A DNA stretch of 64,000 nucleotides from positions 12,835,992-12,899,991 of the forward strand of contig OZ022261.1 in assembly GCA_963978905.1 (NCBI GenBank), given 5' to 3'. Position 1 is the stretch's first letter. Every line of letters starts with the position of its first letter. The notes below the pieces were generated by a model. That model saw nothing but the letters and a program-made list of their open reading frames with translations. It was not told where the DNA came from and did not search any database. A program made the translations under genes and the position numbers. Positions 24,950 to 36,300 of this stretch are shown here, in pieces. This DNA is from Trichostrongylus colubriformis. Lineage: Eukaryota; Nematoda; Chromadorea; Rhabditida; Trichostrongylidae.

Positions 24950-25560
24950 AATAGTCCAGAATTTCGTGACAGATGCTTGTTTTAAGCTCCGCCCACTCGA
25001 AATACGCTCGCATCACTTTGAATGGTTCTTTTTCATCACATCTCGCAACTTATGGCTAATCTCCACCCAACTTCTCCTTACGTCTGAGCCATTTTGGAAA
25101 TGAATTTTTCACCGCACACCCTGCCCATGATGGGTGGAGTCTCACATGGTCTGGATACGATGTATACAGCTTGACTCATATCCCACTCATTGCAGCTTGA
25201 ACGGAGCCTCTAGGGTATGCTGCAACCAAACCACGAATTTCTGTAGCAAGCTCCGCCCATTCAAATACGCTCCTTCCACTGTGGACCTGACCCATTTTGC
25301 AACTAAATTAGAAAATTTTTACTGGAGTATCGAATGTTTTAGCGCGTGTCCCGCATAGTCTATATCAGATGTATACCTCTTGGCTAAGATGTAACCTCTT
25401 GGCTAACGTCCCACCCACTGCAACAAGGACGGAGCCCCTAGGTTGTGCTGGAACCAAATCACGAATTTTTGTCGTAAGCTCCTTCTACTCCAAATACGCT
25501 CCTCCCACTGTGGGCGGGTGTTTTCCATCACTTCCAGCGACCCATGGCTGACTTCTGACA
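24950..25560 (+). repeat. Diverged tandem array, units ~230-260 bp
   Basis: Variants of AAGCTCCGCCCATTCAAATACGCTC start near 24987, 25251 and 25478, each preceded by CACGAATTT/ATTTCGTGAC-like and followed by CCCAC/CATTTTG motifs. Units are diverged and of unequal length. The following stretch, 25561-26571, shows related words but no gene. Confidence 0.55.
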
Positions 25561-26571
25561 ACTCCCCACTTCTGGGAGGCGAGCAAACCAGACGCTTTTG
25601 ACAATTGGCTGCTACCGTAATCAGGTTTTCGCGGCAGGACCCACACAAACCTCCTTGCATATCCCAAGTCTTGTGGGTCTGGTTTGCCTACCTTAAACGC
25701 ATACAACGAAGGGATTATGTTAAAAACAGATGTTTTAACGTTTTAAGTTTGGGTGCTATCGGAATGAGAGGAGGGGGGCACTTATAAAAATTTGCTTATT
25801 TAAGCATCCTGGAAAGATCCTTAAGGGGTTAATCTGTACATTCAGGCGTATACTTTTGCCTAAGCCTTGGAGGAGGAAGGAAAGGCTCCTTCCCCTTTTT
25901 GGCTTAGGTAAAAATAGGGTCCAGTTGTGGGTGCCCCCCCCTCATTGCGATAGCACCTAAGTTTGTTTTAACGCGATGGCGCGCGCATTGCAAGAGAAGG
26001 AAACCTCGACGCGGGGCTGAAATGGGTTGTGGCCGAAAATCATTGCTGAACTTCCGACATAGGTGCGGACTGTAACCCATCTATCACTCCCGAAACGATG
26101 CCGCAACGACGAAATTCCCTGGCTAAACGCATGCGTGCCAAACAACCCAAGCATCACCAAAATTCAGTAGCGGTTCACTGACCCCTACCCTCCTTACCGT
26201 ACCCAGCCCCTCTCCAGCTTCCGATCTCCACTGTGCTTTGGATGTTGCCTCTCCTACAGGTTTTGCGTGGTACAATCCACGGGCAGTTCGCCATATGCTT
26301 CCTCCTACGCGGAGAGCGCAGAGAGAACGACAAAGCGCGAGAGAGTGTGTGGTGACAACAGACAGCGACGGAACGCTCCTGGCACGAAAACCTGATTACT
26401 GTAGCAGCCAATTGTCAAAAGCGTCTGGTTTGCTTTCCTCCACAAACAGAGAGACAAACACTTCTGGGCCATTTTGGAACTGAATTAGGAATTTTTCACG
26501 CGAGCACCGGATGTTTCAGCGCACTCTGCTCACAGTGGAAGGGGCGTGGCTTTGTTTGAGTGCGCTCCTTA

Positions 26572-26716
26572 GGCCGCGGTCATACTTTGCGGGCGTATCT
26601 CTGCGTCTCCGCATATGCCACCCTGCCTGCGTCATCTCTGCACCTCCCTTGAGCTACTCTCCCTCGCTGCCTGATAACGCAGCCACCCCCTGCCGGCTGG
26701 GACTATGACCGCGGCC
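26572..26716. mobile_element. PIF/Harbinger-type MITE with TTA target duplication
   Basis: Termini GGCCGCGGTCATACTTTGCG and ..GACTATGACCGCGGCC are inverted, flanked by TTA at 26569-26571 and 26717-26719. A 3-bp TTA (TWA) duplication and GG..CC ends are typical of PIF/Harbinger. Relatives are at 30574-30739 and 46757-46923. Confidence 0.85.
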
Positions 26717-26792
26717 TTACCCATGCACCACCGATCCCATACTTGAACCGACCTTTACAGATTGTCCTTCAGGTGGTTTCTGATTTCGTGAC

Positions 26793-26877
26793 AGACAGAC
26801 AGACAGTCAGACAGACCAACACACAAATAGAGAGACAAACAGGCAGACAGACAGACATACAGACAGTCAAGACCCAC
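26793..26877 (+). repeat. (CAGA)n imperfect microsatellite
   Basis: Runs of GACAGACAGACAGACAG interrupted by ACACAAATAGAGAG. The apparent Gln/Arg/Thr-rich reading frame over it is an artefact of the repeat. Confidence 0.9.
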
Positions 26878-27302
26878 AGTGTATCAAGTCCAGAAATTCG
26901 TCGCTTTTTTCGAATTGCAATTTCTGTAGCACAATTACCACATAATCAAGTTGTTAGTAGGATACAACTTCTCTCTTCGTATAACCTCGGCATCGATATT
27001 GTATTAGAAGTTCTTCTTTTGTGCCAACGAGGTTGTTAGGTGGAATATTTATTAAGGGCCTGACGATTCGACAGGATCGTCTTCCTCGAAGGCCTAAACG
27101 TGGCTCAAAACTAGGATTTTGTCCACTACACCGTCAAATGCTTCATCCCCCTAGCGGTTTTGACGGAGATCTAGGAAAACACCAGAGGAACTCCTTACGT
27201 CAGAAACAAACTCACCCAATCCACCACCGTATGAGTGGAACAACGCCACTCCGAGTTAGTTGTAATTAGTGAATGAGAGATGCCATGTCGTCCTTATACA
27301 TA

Positions 27303-27809
27303 CAGTAGCGCTCAAAAGTCTTCGGCCAAAACTTTTCTGTCATAACTCTTTTTCTACTTGACCAAATTTGACAAAATTTTTATATGTGGTGCCTGAACCT
27401 ATTGTCAACATTTCCTTCTACTTGAGCGCCGCTTACCTTTTTTCATGATTTTTTACAAGAATTTACTACAAGACCACCCAAAAAAAGTAAAAGGCTTGGT
27501 CAAGAAAAAACGGCTTCCTTTACAAAAACAAAACGAGCAAGCCTCAGAGAACATTAGTATTCTGTAGAAAGACCACGACTTTTGATGACAGCGGCACAGC
27601 GGGACGGCATAGCGATGGCATGCCAAAATTAAAAGGTTTCATATAACCACGAAACCTACACCTTTGAGCGTCAAAATAGTATATTAAGTATGCAGTGTCT
27701 CCATGTACAACATACTAAAATTTCACCTGGATCGGTCCAGTCGCAAAAAAGTTACAAGTGAAAAACCCAAGTGAAATACCATTTCGCCGAAGACTTTTGA
27801 GCGCTACTG
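27303..27809 (-). mobile_element. Internally deleted Tc1-like transposon
   Basis: Inverted termini CAGTAGCGCTCAAAAGTCTT and ..GACTTTTGAGCGCTACTG, each flanked by TA (27301-27302 and 27810-27811). At about 27565-27620 the minus strand reads AMPSRCAAVIKSRG, matching the last residues of Tc1-family transposases. The rest of the transposase is missing, so it is non-autonomous. Confidence 0.85.
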
Positions 27810-27846
27810 TATATAGTATTGTTTGGGAAATGCATGTCTCCCATTT

Positions 27847-28655
27847 TCAGATCAGTAGCTCGCAATGTGGTGCAAATGGCAAGAGGTCACTTGTGACCGA
27901 TAAGCACTCATTTCGGTTGTTCATACTTGGATTTCTTGCGGAAATCCAAACTGCCTCGAGCACTTTTCTAGCAGAAATCTCAGTCTCATATGCCAAAATT
28001 CTGCACTTAAGATCAAAATCGTTTCCGCCATGCTCCTCGGTCATATGCTTTCCCAAAGGTGTTCTAACGTTACCACGCCTTTTGCCAGCAAGATGTTCTT
28101 GTATACGTATTGCTAGTGCTGTCCCAGTCTCCCCAATGTACGTTGCGTTACATGTCAGACATACAATCAAATAGATGACACCGATTTTGGCGCAATCCCC
28201 AATTTTACCATACGGACATGTAACACAGTTCTCTGATATGCACCGCTTGTCGTAAAGCCTGTTTCGCACGAGCTGGCTTTAGATATTGCCATTAGGAATG
28301 CTAACTATGACAACATCATCGTCCAGTTGTGCTCGATCGAGGCACCTTCGAATCGCAGAAGTAACTCTTTTAGAGATGAAAGGTAGCACAGGGGGACCTC
28401 ATCCACACGTGGTACACTACGGTGCTCAGTGCGAATTCTACCACAATGTCCTGGTACAACGTAGCCATTAGATGCAGCTATGTCAGAAGCTAGGCGTATG
28501 GATTCTCGTCGCCCTGCCGGGCCAGTGCATACATTTGCAGACGTCTTGAACATGTTCCTAACAACTGCATGTTTCACTGCAGACGGATGAGCAGATGTGG
28601 CGTGAATCAAGATGTTCTTGGAGCTAGCTTTTCTGTACCACCACGCTTTCACATT
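27847..28655 (-). mobile_element. Penelope-like retroelement 3' part with GIY-YIG endonuclease (broken)
   Basis: Minus strand, first block (28652-28305): WYRKASSKNILIH, SAHPSAVKHAVVRNMF, the RT thumb/linker. A frameshift near 28320 leads to VVIVSIPNGNI then a stop. The second block (28269-27847) carries LVRNRLYDKRC, ENCVTCPYG (linker zinc-finger-like Cys pairs), then IGVIYLIVC and ATYIGETG, the GIY-YIG nuclease core, followed by RIQEHLAGKR and LEAVWIS (catalytic Arg and Glu regions). The order RT-linker-GIY-YIG is diagnostic of Penelope-like elements rather than the host nuclease SLX1. The RT palm is not present upstream, so this is a 5'-truncated, frameshifted copy. Confidence 0.88.
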
Positions 28656-29190
28656 CGATGTCAGGTATGATGAATAGGAACGTTACGTAGTGCAGCAGTA
28701 AGGAGAACGAAATGAATTGGTCAAAATCATAAATGAGATCCAAGTCCTCTCTGCTGCTTTTTGCCACAATCCGATTTGTAGTACACCGCAAATGAGTACC
28801 CGTGGAGTAATGCGGACAGTGCTACGCGGTCGTGAATTCTATGAAGTCGAATTCTACGAAAGTTCACTAATACTACGGTTTTAAGTTGTAAGTTCACAAA
28901 AGGCAACTGAAGCTGAACTACTGTAGCAGCAAGGATAAAACATAAAGTAGGATCGAGAGTCGCCACAGGCTGTTAGGGACGCTCTGGGAACCTTTCATTT
29001 CGAATGACCTTAACGAATACTTGAAAAAATTCATGGACCTTGTACTCGAATAACCTTAACGAATATTATGAAAAAATTCATGGACTTTGCACTGATGAGA
29101 CAACAAAACAAATCAACAGAATTTTCTAACAGTGCGAAACACTCACTAGACATACGAAGATCAATTTTAATTTTAATTAGTCAGAATTGC
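28656..29190. other. Intergenic between retroelement and mrps-28
   Basis: A near-direct duplication, CGAATGACCTTAACGAATA / CGAATAACCTTAACGAATA, occurs at about 29000-29065, followed each time by TTGAAAAAATTCATGGAC or a close variant. No gene is seen. Confidence 0.5.
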
Positions 29191-30478
29191 TTAGACAGCA
29201 TCTTCGAGCTTATCGACAACGTTGATGGGTGACGGGTCAGCAGACGAACTCTGTGGTTTTCTGACTCTCTCACCTCCTAGAACGAATGCAAATCATTAGT
29301 AAACGAAAGGACATGCATAGATCAATATTTGGGAAATAGTTAGACAAACGTCATTTATCCACGCAGAACAATGTTCCGATGAAACGATCACGGCGACATG
29401 AGGACTCCATCAAATTCTATTTCAAATGTTACCTTTGCCAGAAATTGGACGAAGAAGTCGCACCAATGTCGCATCAGCTTCGAGCAATGTCAGATCGTGG
29501 TCTGAACCAAGGAATTGCTCGCTCAATTCTGGATCATGAAGTCGTAACAGCACCGCAGCTCCTTCTCTGTATGACCTGGAATTTGCAACGAAATTTTAAG
29601 GAGAAACTTTTCACGTTCATAAACTATGTACCCACTCAGAGTTAACGGCCGGCGCTTTACAGACTGCATTGAACTTTAATCCGAAGTCAATATAGAGATC
29701 ATCCTGAATGTAATGTCAGTAGAAAAGAGAAAATGGAAGGCAGCCGCTTACAAAGATTAGAAATTTATTTACCTGAACTCGATGCACAATTTTCCCAGTA
29801 ACGAGTCGACCATTGAAATCACCCAGTTGAATGAATTTCGACTGTCGTAACATACGAGAAAAGGTTAAGCCCTGAGAAGAGAATTTACTGACTATCGAAT
29901 TTATTACAAATCAGGATCACATTCACGATATCAGATCTATTCAACCTAGCCAAGTTATGTGCTTAGTCTTCCACTGGGGTGGAGTGCAAGTGTTCCGACT
30001 GGTGAGGCCAGGTCAGGTTGCGCGGCGGATTGGAATCAGGTAAAGACAGGTAAAAACACGCTGCCAAAGCTCCTCCCCTGAAAAGGCCTGGCTAATCTGG
30101 GAGAGCCCAGACGGCAGGACCCGCCACCATTCGGACAATTCGCGAAGGGCGGTGACTCAGTTCGGTGCCGACCTTTAGAATCGGAACACTTGTAACACAC
30201 CCCTTCCACTGTAGACGTGGGTTTACAAAAATCATAACCCATGTGGACAATTGACCGAATGAAGTTAAACTGCACGACTTTAGACAAGCAAAAAAAAACC
30301 TCACCCGATTTATATCCGTCACATCACGTCCGATGCTATCCACAAAATCATCGAATACATCGAGAGAGTCCAAAGCTTCTGTGTGCGTACCAGATGATCC
30401 GGCTGTTGAGCAATACCGAAGAGATGTTGCTCTAACGATGCTCGAGCCAAGCGTCAAAGTTCGTGCCACGAGTCGCAT
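29191..30478 (-). CDS. mrps-28: Mitochondrial small ribosomal subunit protein bS1m (MRPS28)
   Basis: Component of the mitochondrial small ribosomal subunit. Exons on the minus strand: 30478-30305, 29871-29773, 29703-29636, 29575-29433, 29276-29191; these join in phase to 189 aa. Exon 1 encodes an Arg/Ser/Thr-rich, acid-poor leader (MRLVARTLTLGSSIVRATSL) typical of a mitochondrial presequence. The core matches MRPS28: SRMLRQSKFIQLG, GRLVTGKIVHRV, DDLYIDFGLKFNAVC, LLRLHDPELSEQFLG, LLEADATLVRL. An upstream in-frame ATG at 30496 directly follows an acceptor-like TGTAG and could be the true start, adding six residues. Intron 1 holds a MITE fragment. It lies downstream of the EMC10 gene on the same strand. 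Confidence 0.93.
30058..30130. mobile_element. Fragment of the Mutator-like MITE family
   Basis: GCTGCCAAAGCTCCTCCCCT and the following AATCTGGGAGAG..CCAGACGG match the internal part of 10784-10945 and 17033-17194. The termini are missing. It sits in mrps-28 intron 1. Confidence 0.75.
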
Positions 30479-30573
30479 TACCTCAATTTCCAACATTCCA
30501 GTTCTACACATCAGATATCTAGCAGTAAGCGCCAGTCGCCACGTCACTCTTCGTATTTACTGAACTGGGCTAA

Positions 30574-30739
30574 AGCCGCGTTCATACTCAACGCTGGCAG
30601 GGCGTGGCTGCGCTCACAGGCAGAGAGGCAGAGTGGCACAGGGGTGATGCACATACGACGCAGGCAACCAGGCACGGTGGCTCAGGCGAAGACGCAGAGC
30701 CACGCCCTGCCGGCGTCACCGAAAAGTATGAATGCGACC
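30574..30739. mobile_element. PIF/Harbinger-type MITE upstream of mrps-28
   Basis: Termini AGCCGCGTTCATACT and ..AGTATGAATGCGACC with TAA on both sides (30571-30573, 30740-30742). Inner arms GCTGGCAGGGCGTGGCT / AGCCACGCCCTGCCGGC strengthen the fold-back. It lies ~95 bp before the mrps-28 start, between it and EMC10, so it may supply or disturb 5' regulatory sequence. Confidence 0.82.
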
Positions 30740-31117
30740 TAACAGATTTCAGACCCATGACACGAGACAACACGCACGTCTGTTGTCCAATGCGCACTTA
30801 TGGCGCCAATAATGGCAGTTCGAAGAAGAGCGATCATTAGCAAAGAATGGAATGGAATGAACCTGTATGTGAGGACAAATCCACTCGAAACATTTTATTA
30901 GATACTGTTTTTGATCTATACGAACAAGGTACAAGCATTATGAAAACAATCATATACACAAAGTTGCTGAGGAATGAGGAGAACGTGTACACATCAACCA
31001 AACGAAATAATCACTTGAGAACAACCAATAAATATAACGGCAGGGTTGAGCAGCTATTTTACAATCACCATTGTAAAGGTTAAGCATTGGATGCCGAAAT
31101 TACAAGTCATTCACTTC

Positions 31118-32830
31118 TTATCCTTCGCCTCCACTATCAGGTGTCATCGCATTCGAAATCACAACAAACACCACAACAGGAACAATGTACATCCACTGAA
31201 AATCCAAGTATCATAGAAAATATTCTTTCCAAAAGAGGATCAAGTAAATAAAAGTAAAAAGACAACTATAGTCTTCTTCATGTTCTACGGCAAGCTTTTT
31301 TATTTTAACTCATCTACTATTAAGGACCAAATACGCCGGGGGTCCAAATGCTCAGTTACAAAACAATGCTCGTTCCTGAGCAACGTTCCTGAGCAACGAG
31401 GTCGCGCGATCAGATGAATAAACCAATTAATTTCGCTTTTGCGCTTTCTGCCAGATGCTAATATTGAAAATGCCTGAAAAAGTTCCCCTGCCGAATCGCT
31501 TCGCCCTGCGTGAGCCACCACTCGAGTGACTTGGGCTATCGCCATTCCCAAACAATCAACTTACTAAGTCCGCGATGTTTCTTCTCTTTGGAGTTGTCAT
31601 TCCCACGTGGACATTGTCTACGTCAATAGATAAAGATAAAGATAATCCCAGACACCCGGTTAGGCGAAACCTACAGCCAAGCGCCACCCCTTTCTGTCAC
31701 CGCCACTGGTAGCTCCTCATCATAAGTAGCCACTTCCTAACCACGTTCACTTTGTTCCAATGCCATACTGGCAGCGGAGAAGCAAGGAGCACTAGTTCGT
31801 CCGTAGAACGAGATGCCACCCCAATACCACGTCGCACATCAAACTCCACTCAAATGTGAAGATAAATTTGACAACGCGCGAATGCGTTGCATTTAGATCA
31901 TCTGTTGCTAATCACTTTCAAGGCTCACATATTTTCCTAGGAAGCTCCGATCATCGGCTTCTGCTCCGTGCTGCCTCGCTCGTCGTTCTTTTTCCATCAT
32001 TTGAACAAATAACTGAGTGTCAGGTCTGAAAATCGAGCATAAAATACTAGACAAATCTTGTTCAAACGGCTCAACACGAAGAACTCACGTTGGGAGCACT
32101 CCTTTAGTACTCACATGCACTATTGCACTAGGCTGTGCAGAAGATGGTACAACCATCTGAGAGCAGTCGAAATTCGAGTCTAGTGGCTTATCACCAGCTG
32201 CCACTATATCCGGAAATACTGTCAACGACTGAACGAGTTGTCGCTCAGCATCTATTGACAGCCAGAAGTAGTGGAAGAGGTTCGATTGTAATAGCAGGCA
32301 CTGAAGGAATGAAAAAGTCATCGTAGAGAAGCTCCAGTACACATTTATATTTTTATTTACGAATTTAGGGATATACCAGGATCATTACCTGCATCATCAC
32401 CAGGTAATGATCTACAGAACTCATCCACGACAATTCAGAAGAACGTTAGCTATTTTTTTGTTGTAAACACTATTATAAAAGTATGAAGAGTACCGCTTTG
32501 CTGGACGACATTAGCTGATCCTTTGGATGAGTTGAGCTTCTAGCTAATACTTGATATGTTGATGAAGGATCGGCACTCATTCTTTCACTCAGACGATTCC
32601 CGCCTGTAGCTCGAAATGTCGCTGTATAGTTACCGTCATACGATCTTCGTAACTCAATCTTTCCAAGGGGATAGACTTCGTTGAAATCTGAAACAAAATA
32701 GTTAACTCATACCTATCGCAGTAGTAATATAGCAGAAATGTATAACCTTACTATTCAACGAGTATTCCAGATCTACCATCCATTCCGCAATACAGCCGGT
32801 AATCACCACACTCAGCAAAGCAATAAGCAT
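31118..32830 (-). CDS. emc-10: ER membrane protein complex subunit 10 (EMC10)
   Basis: Subunit of the ER membrane protein complex that inserts transmembrane proteins. Exons on the minus strand: 32830-32752, 32687-32494, 32300-32089, 32025-31929, 31195-31118; they join in phase to 219 aa, close to animal EMC10. Residues 1-15 (MLIALLSVVITGCIA) form a signal peptide. The luminal domain follows (VDLEYSLN, RLSERMSADPSSTYQVLAR, and a Cys at the start of exon 3 where EMC10 has a conserved one). Next is a charged stretch QMMEKERRARQ, then a single membrane segment WMYIVPVVVFVVISNA near residue 196, and a short tail ending PDSGGEG. The WMYI-P junction is characteristic of EMC10. The ATG is 2 nt after a TTTCAG, a likely trans-splice site. 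It sits 533 nt after the clh-6 stop codon on the same strand. Confidence 0.9.
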
Positions 32831-33363
32831 TACTGAAACAAAAAATGATTCCGCGTAACTCCAGGCTTGGGTCAGCAGCTCTCTAAAGACGCGCTTTCAT
32901 GCAGTGGCTAGGGCAGAACGCAGTACATCTATTAAATAGCATCACCATCAAGAGCACGAATTGAAGTAAACCTGGATAGAGATACTATCGCACAACAAAA
33001 CCGTCAAATAACATGAAGTTTTATGTAAACATGTTACAAAATACTCAAAGAGACTATTGCATCATCTAATCACAACTATAAATGTCCGTAACAACGACCC
33101 TTCAACACTTCCAATAATATAGGATAGACTAGAACGAATGGATATCTTCAAAGTGAGACATAGGTACCTCTAGTGTAAGCTACATAAGGTGTTAGTGCAA
33201 GAGGCGGAAATCAAAAAACCAGATCAACAGGCAAGTGCGAAGGAGCGGTAAAAGTCTGCAAGTACCCAGTAATTAATAGGAATAGCAAAACACGATACTT
33301 ACAACATAGCGATAGCACATGTAAACACACAAGTTGATACCAGCCGTGAAAATTCTCGTTGTT

Positions 33364-36300
33364 TCAGTTCGCTCTATCTTCAGCGATATACAGCTCTCGC
33401 ACCTGATATTTCTTGTTTGAACGACGCTCTCTGAATCGAGCAACATCCTTTCGAGTGATGATACCACGAAGCTAAAAATTTTGAGATGAAGAACGTCAAT
33501 CTGTATAGTCCAAGGTCTTACCTTATTATCATCATTGACAACAGTGAGGTATCGTAAACCAAGTCCACGGAACAGCTGGAAAATGAACGGTAGGGAGGCA
33601 TTGAGCGGAACACGATGTGGATGAGGATGTATGAAAGGCTCTAGATCAATCCAGCACTGTTGATCCGTGGCCGACAATCCCAGAGAATCAACTGATTTGT
33701 CCTGTTGCCTAGAAAAACAGAGGCGTGAACGAACGAACGTGATGAACTTCTGAAGTACCACCATCTCCACTACACCACACAACAGCTTCCCATCAAACGT
33801 GGAAATGATCGGAATCTTTCACGAAACCATGAAATATCATTTCATAGGCGTCCCACTATCAAAACATAATACTTACAAATCCTCATCGAAGAAGTCACTA
33901 AGCTTGACTCTTCCCATTCGATCAACTCCTTGAAGGCCATCTACATCGGAATAGAAGACCTAAAAATTGCCATTCGAATAAAGTTGATAGGGATGTTTTT
34001 GCTTCAGCATGATTCCATAATGAAAGTGCAGCCCAAAACAGCAGAAAAAGAATAGTGAAACTCATTCGATACATTTTCAGAAGATAACCCTCTGATGTGG
34101 GCAATAGATTAACAAATAGGAAATTAATTACAAATATAAGTGACTATCGCTAAATAAATTATGAATTCTTCCGAATTCAGACTTCTTCAAAATTAAACAT
34201 TCACTTGTTAGCATAAATAAAATGGGACCCATGCGCAAAGGAGTTAAATTAAGACCTTGCATTCATCAACGACAGGACGCAGATTGTGGGATATGAAAGT
34301 AGAGGTGCTCAGCAGTGTAGCAGCCCTTTGTTCATGCTTAGGTCAGCTCATTGTGAAAACCCCCTTCTTTCTCGCGCCCCTCTGCGTCACTAGCCTGGAG
34401 TAGACTGCAGACGGGCGAGAGGCTAAATCAGCTGACTGCGCAAGTTGTTTTTTTTTAATTATTCAAGGTTCACGTCCAATCGGTTGATACCCGTCGGTAC
34501 GTTTCAACATAATGTATGGTGACATGGCCAAATCACGTACCCGCTTCTCAAGTAATGTGATCAGCTGAGTTCTAAGAATAACTCCTTTCAGGCGTCCGTA
34601 ATCAGGAAGCGATGAATGCGGAGATTCGTCAATCCTATCCACCACAGGAAATCCGTGATGATTCGTCGTACGTAATACAGCAACTACTCTTGACACACGC
34701 TCACGACGTTCCATCGCTACCACATCCGAACGCATCACCTTCCTCAAACAGAAACAACCTCTTCTCTGCTCGAAGAAAAACAAGCTCGTTCATAATTTGA
34801 ATAGTGCAAAGCCAGTCGAATTAGAACAAGTTAGTATCTTCAATCTATTTAATGAGGGAAGCACGTATGAAACAACTCACTCAGCCAGAATGTTTCTACT
34901 CATCTGTGGTGGATGCCATCCCAGTATTGGCACTTCTTGAATGTCAATATGCATGTCGTATAATCCCTCACTGAAAATGTCGCCGACCCACTTCGTAATC
35001 ATCAACACTAGCATTATAGGCAAACCAAAAGTGATGTCCTGAAAACAAGAGCTTTGGATTCGAGGCACAGTGCTCTTTATGCAAAAATTTCCATCGTCAC
35101 ACCACTCTAGAAGAGCCAGTACGAGCTAGGGAGTTTGGTAAATGCATGAGCAGAGAAGACAGAGTAAAATCGGGTGTTCGGCAAAGGATCAATCAGAAGT
35201 ACTAATGAAGACAGATGGACAAAGCGCTGCAAAGCCACTAGCTCCGGAGAAAAGAGCACCTTTGTTGCCTCCATTATTATAGCTGTGAGCGATATCGTCA
35301 TTCGGACTATGCCTCCCAACTGTGCAGCAGCTCCAGCAAGCGCATATTTTCCAGGATCAATTCCTGTCTGAAACACATCAGTGAGAGCGCTTGTGAGACA
35401 AACAAAACTAGATACTCCACTCACGACAGTTGGAAAAGCACGACCAACGCCTATGCCAAAAAGACGTCCCCACGCCGCGCCGGTTAAAATTGCAGGAATA
35501 AAAACTCCTGCAGGTACCGGCAAAGCAAACGTCCACATCGTAAGTAAGTAATACTCGATCGAGAAGATCAACAAAGTCCAAGGTCCAAAAGAATCTGAAT
35601 AACGCTCTGAATAACATCCAAGAAATACGACAATGGCGCATTGTTTGAAAACTAACTTATGGGGCTGTGAAAAAGTGATTTCACACTTTCTTCGGGATTC
35701 TGGAAGAAAAGCTTTGCCACTGCAGAATACTCGCCTTTTTTGCACCACATCTAAAGAATTCCGAATGAAAATTGGAACAAAAGGCTGAAAAGCAGGGGAT
35801 ACATCATGTGACCCACCTGATTTACTTCAGTAGTATTAGGATTTACACCAACAGGCTGACAATCATCTACTAGGAAAATAGTTATGAAACCAGTAAATGC
35901 TGATATTGCGGCAACCAAGAGACATTCCAGTAATCGCTGCCATTTGTTGGATACATACCTTGAAAGTAACGTGATAAATCAATCTAAATCACTCAACTGA
36001 GATCAGTACTGATTGAGAACTACAATCTTCAACTATCTTTTATAAAACTTACTTCTTTCTGAATTCTGTCAACCTGCAGTTGAGATGATTGAACAAAGCA
36101 CCCGTTATACCTCCAATAACTCCGACGGCCAAGAATAATGGAATCTCCCAGATGTTGTAATTCTTGTTCTGAAGTGGGAACTATTGTTCTCAGAATCGAA
36201 TGACAGATGCTAGCTTACGGAATAACTTATAAGTACCTCGAAAACACCAAAGTTAGCCAGTCCTGTCCATGATAACCATCCACTACGGCCATTGAACCAG

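Noticed and set aside
26743..27039. 98-aa frame with QTDRQ-like repeats
   Set aside because: The repeat-rich part is a translated (CAGA)n microsatellite.
27847..28269. GIY-YIG nuclease as a host SLX1-type gene
   Set aside because: It is preceded, with a frameshift and stop, by Penelope-like RT thumb/linker motifs on the same strand, and there is no exon structure.
35107..35748. Single 213-aa reading frame as an independent gene
   Set aside because: It reads through clh-6 introns and two exons in mixed frames; the phased exon chain with CLC-7 motifs explains the segment better.
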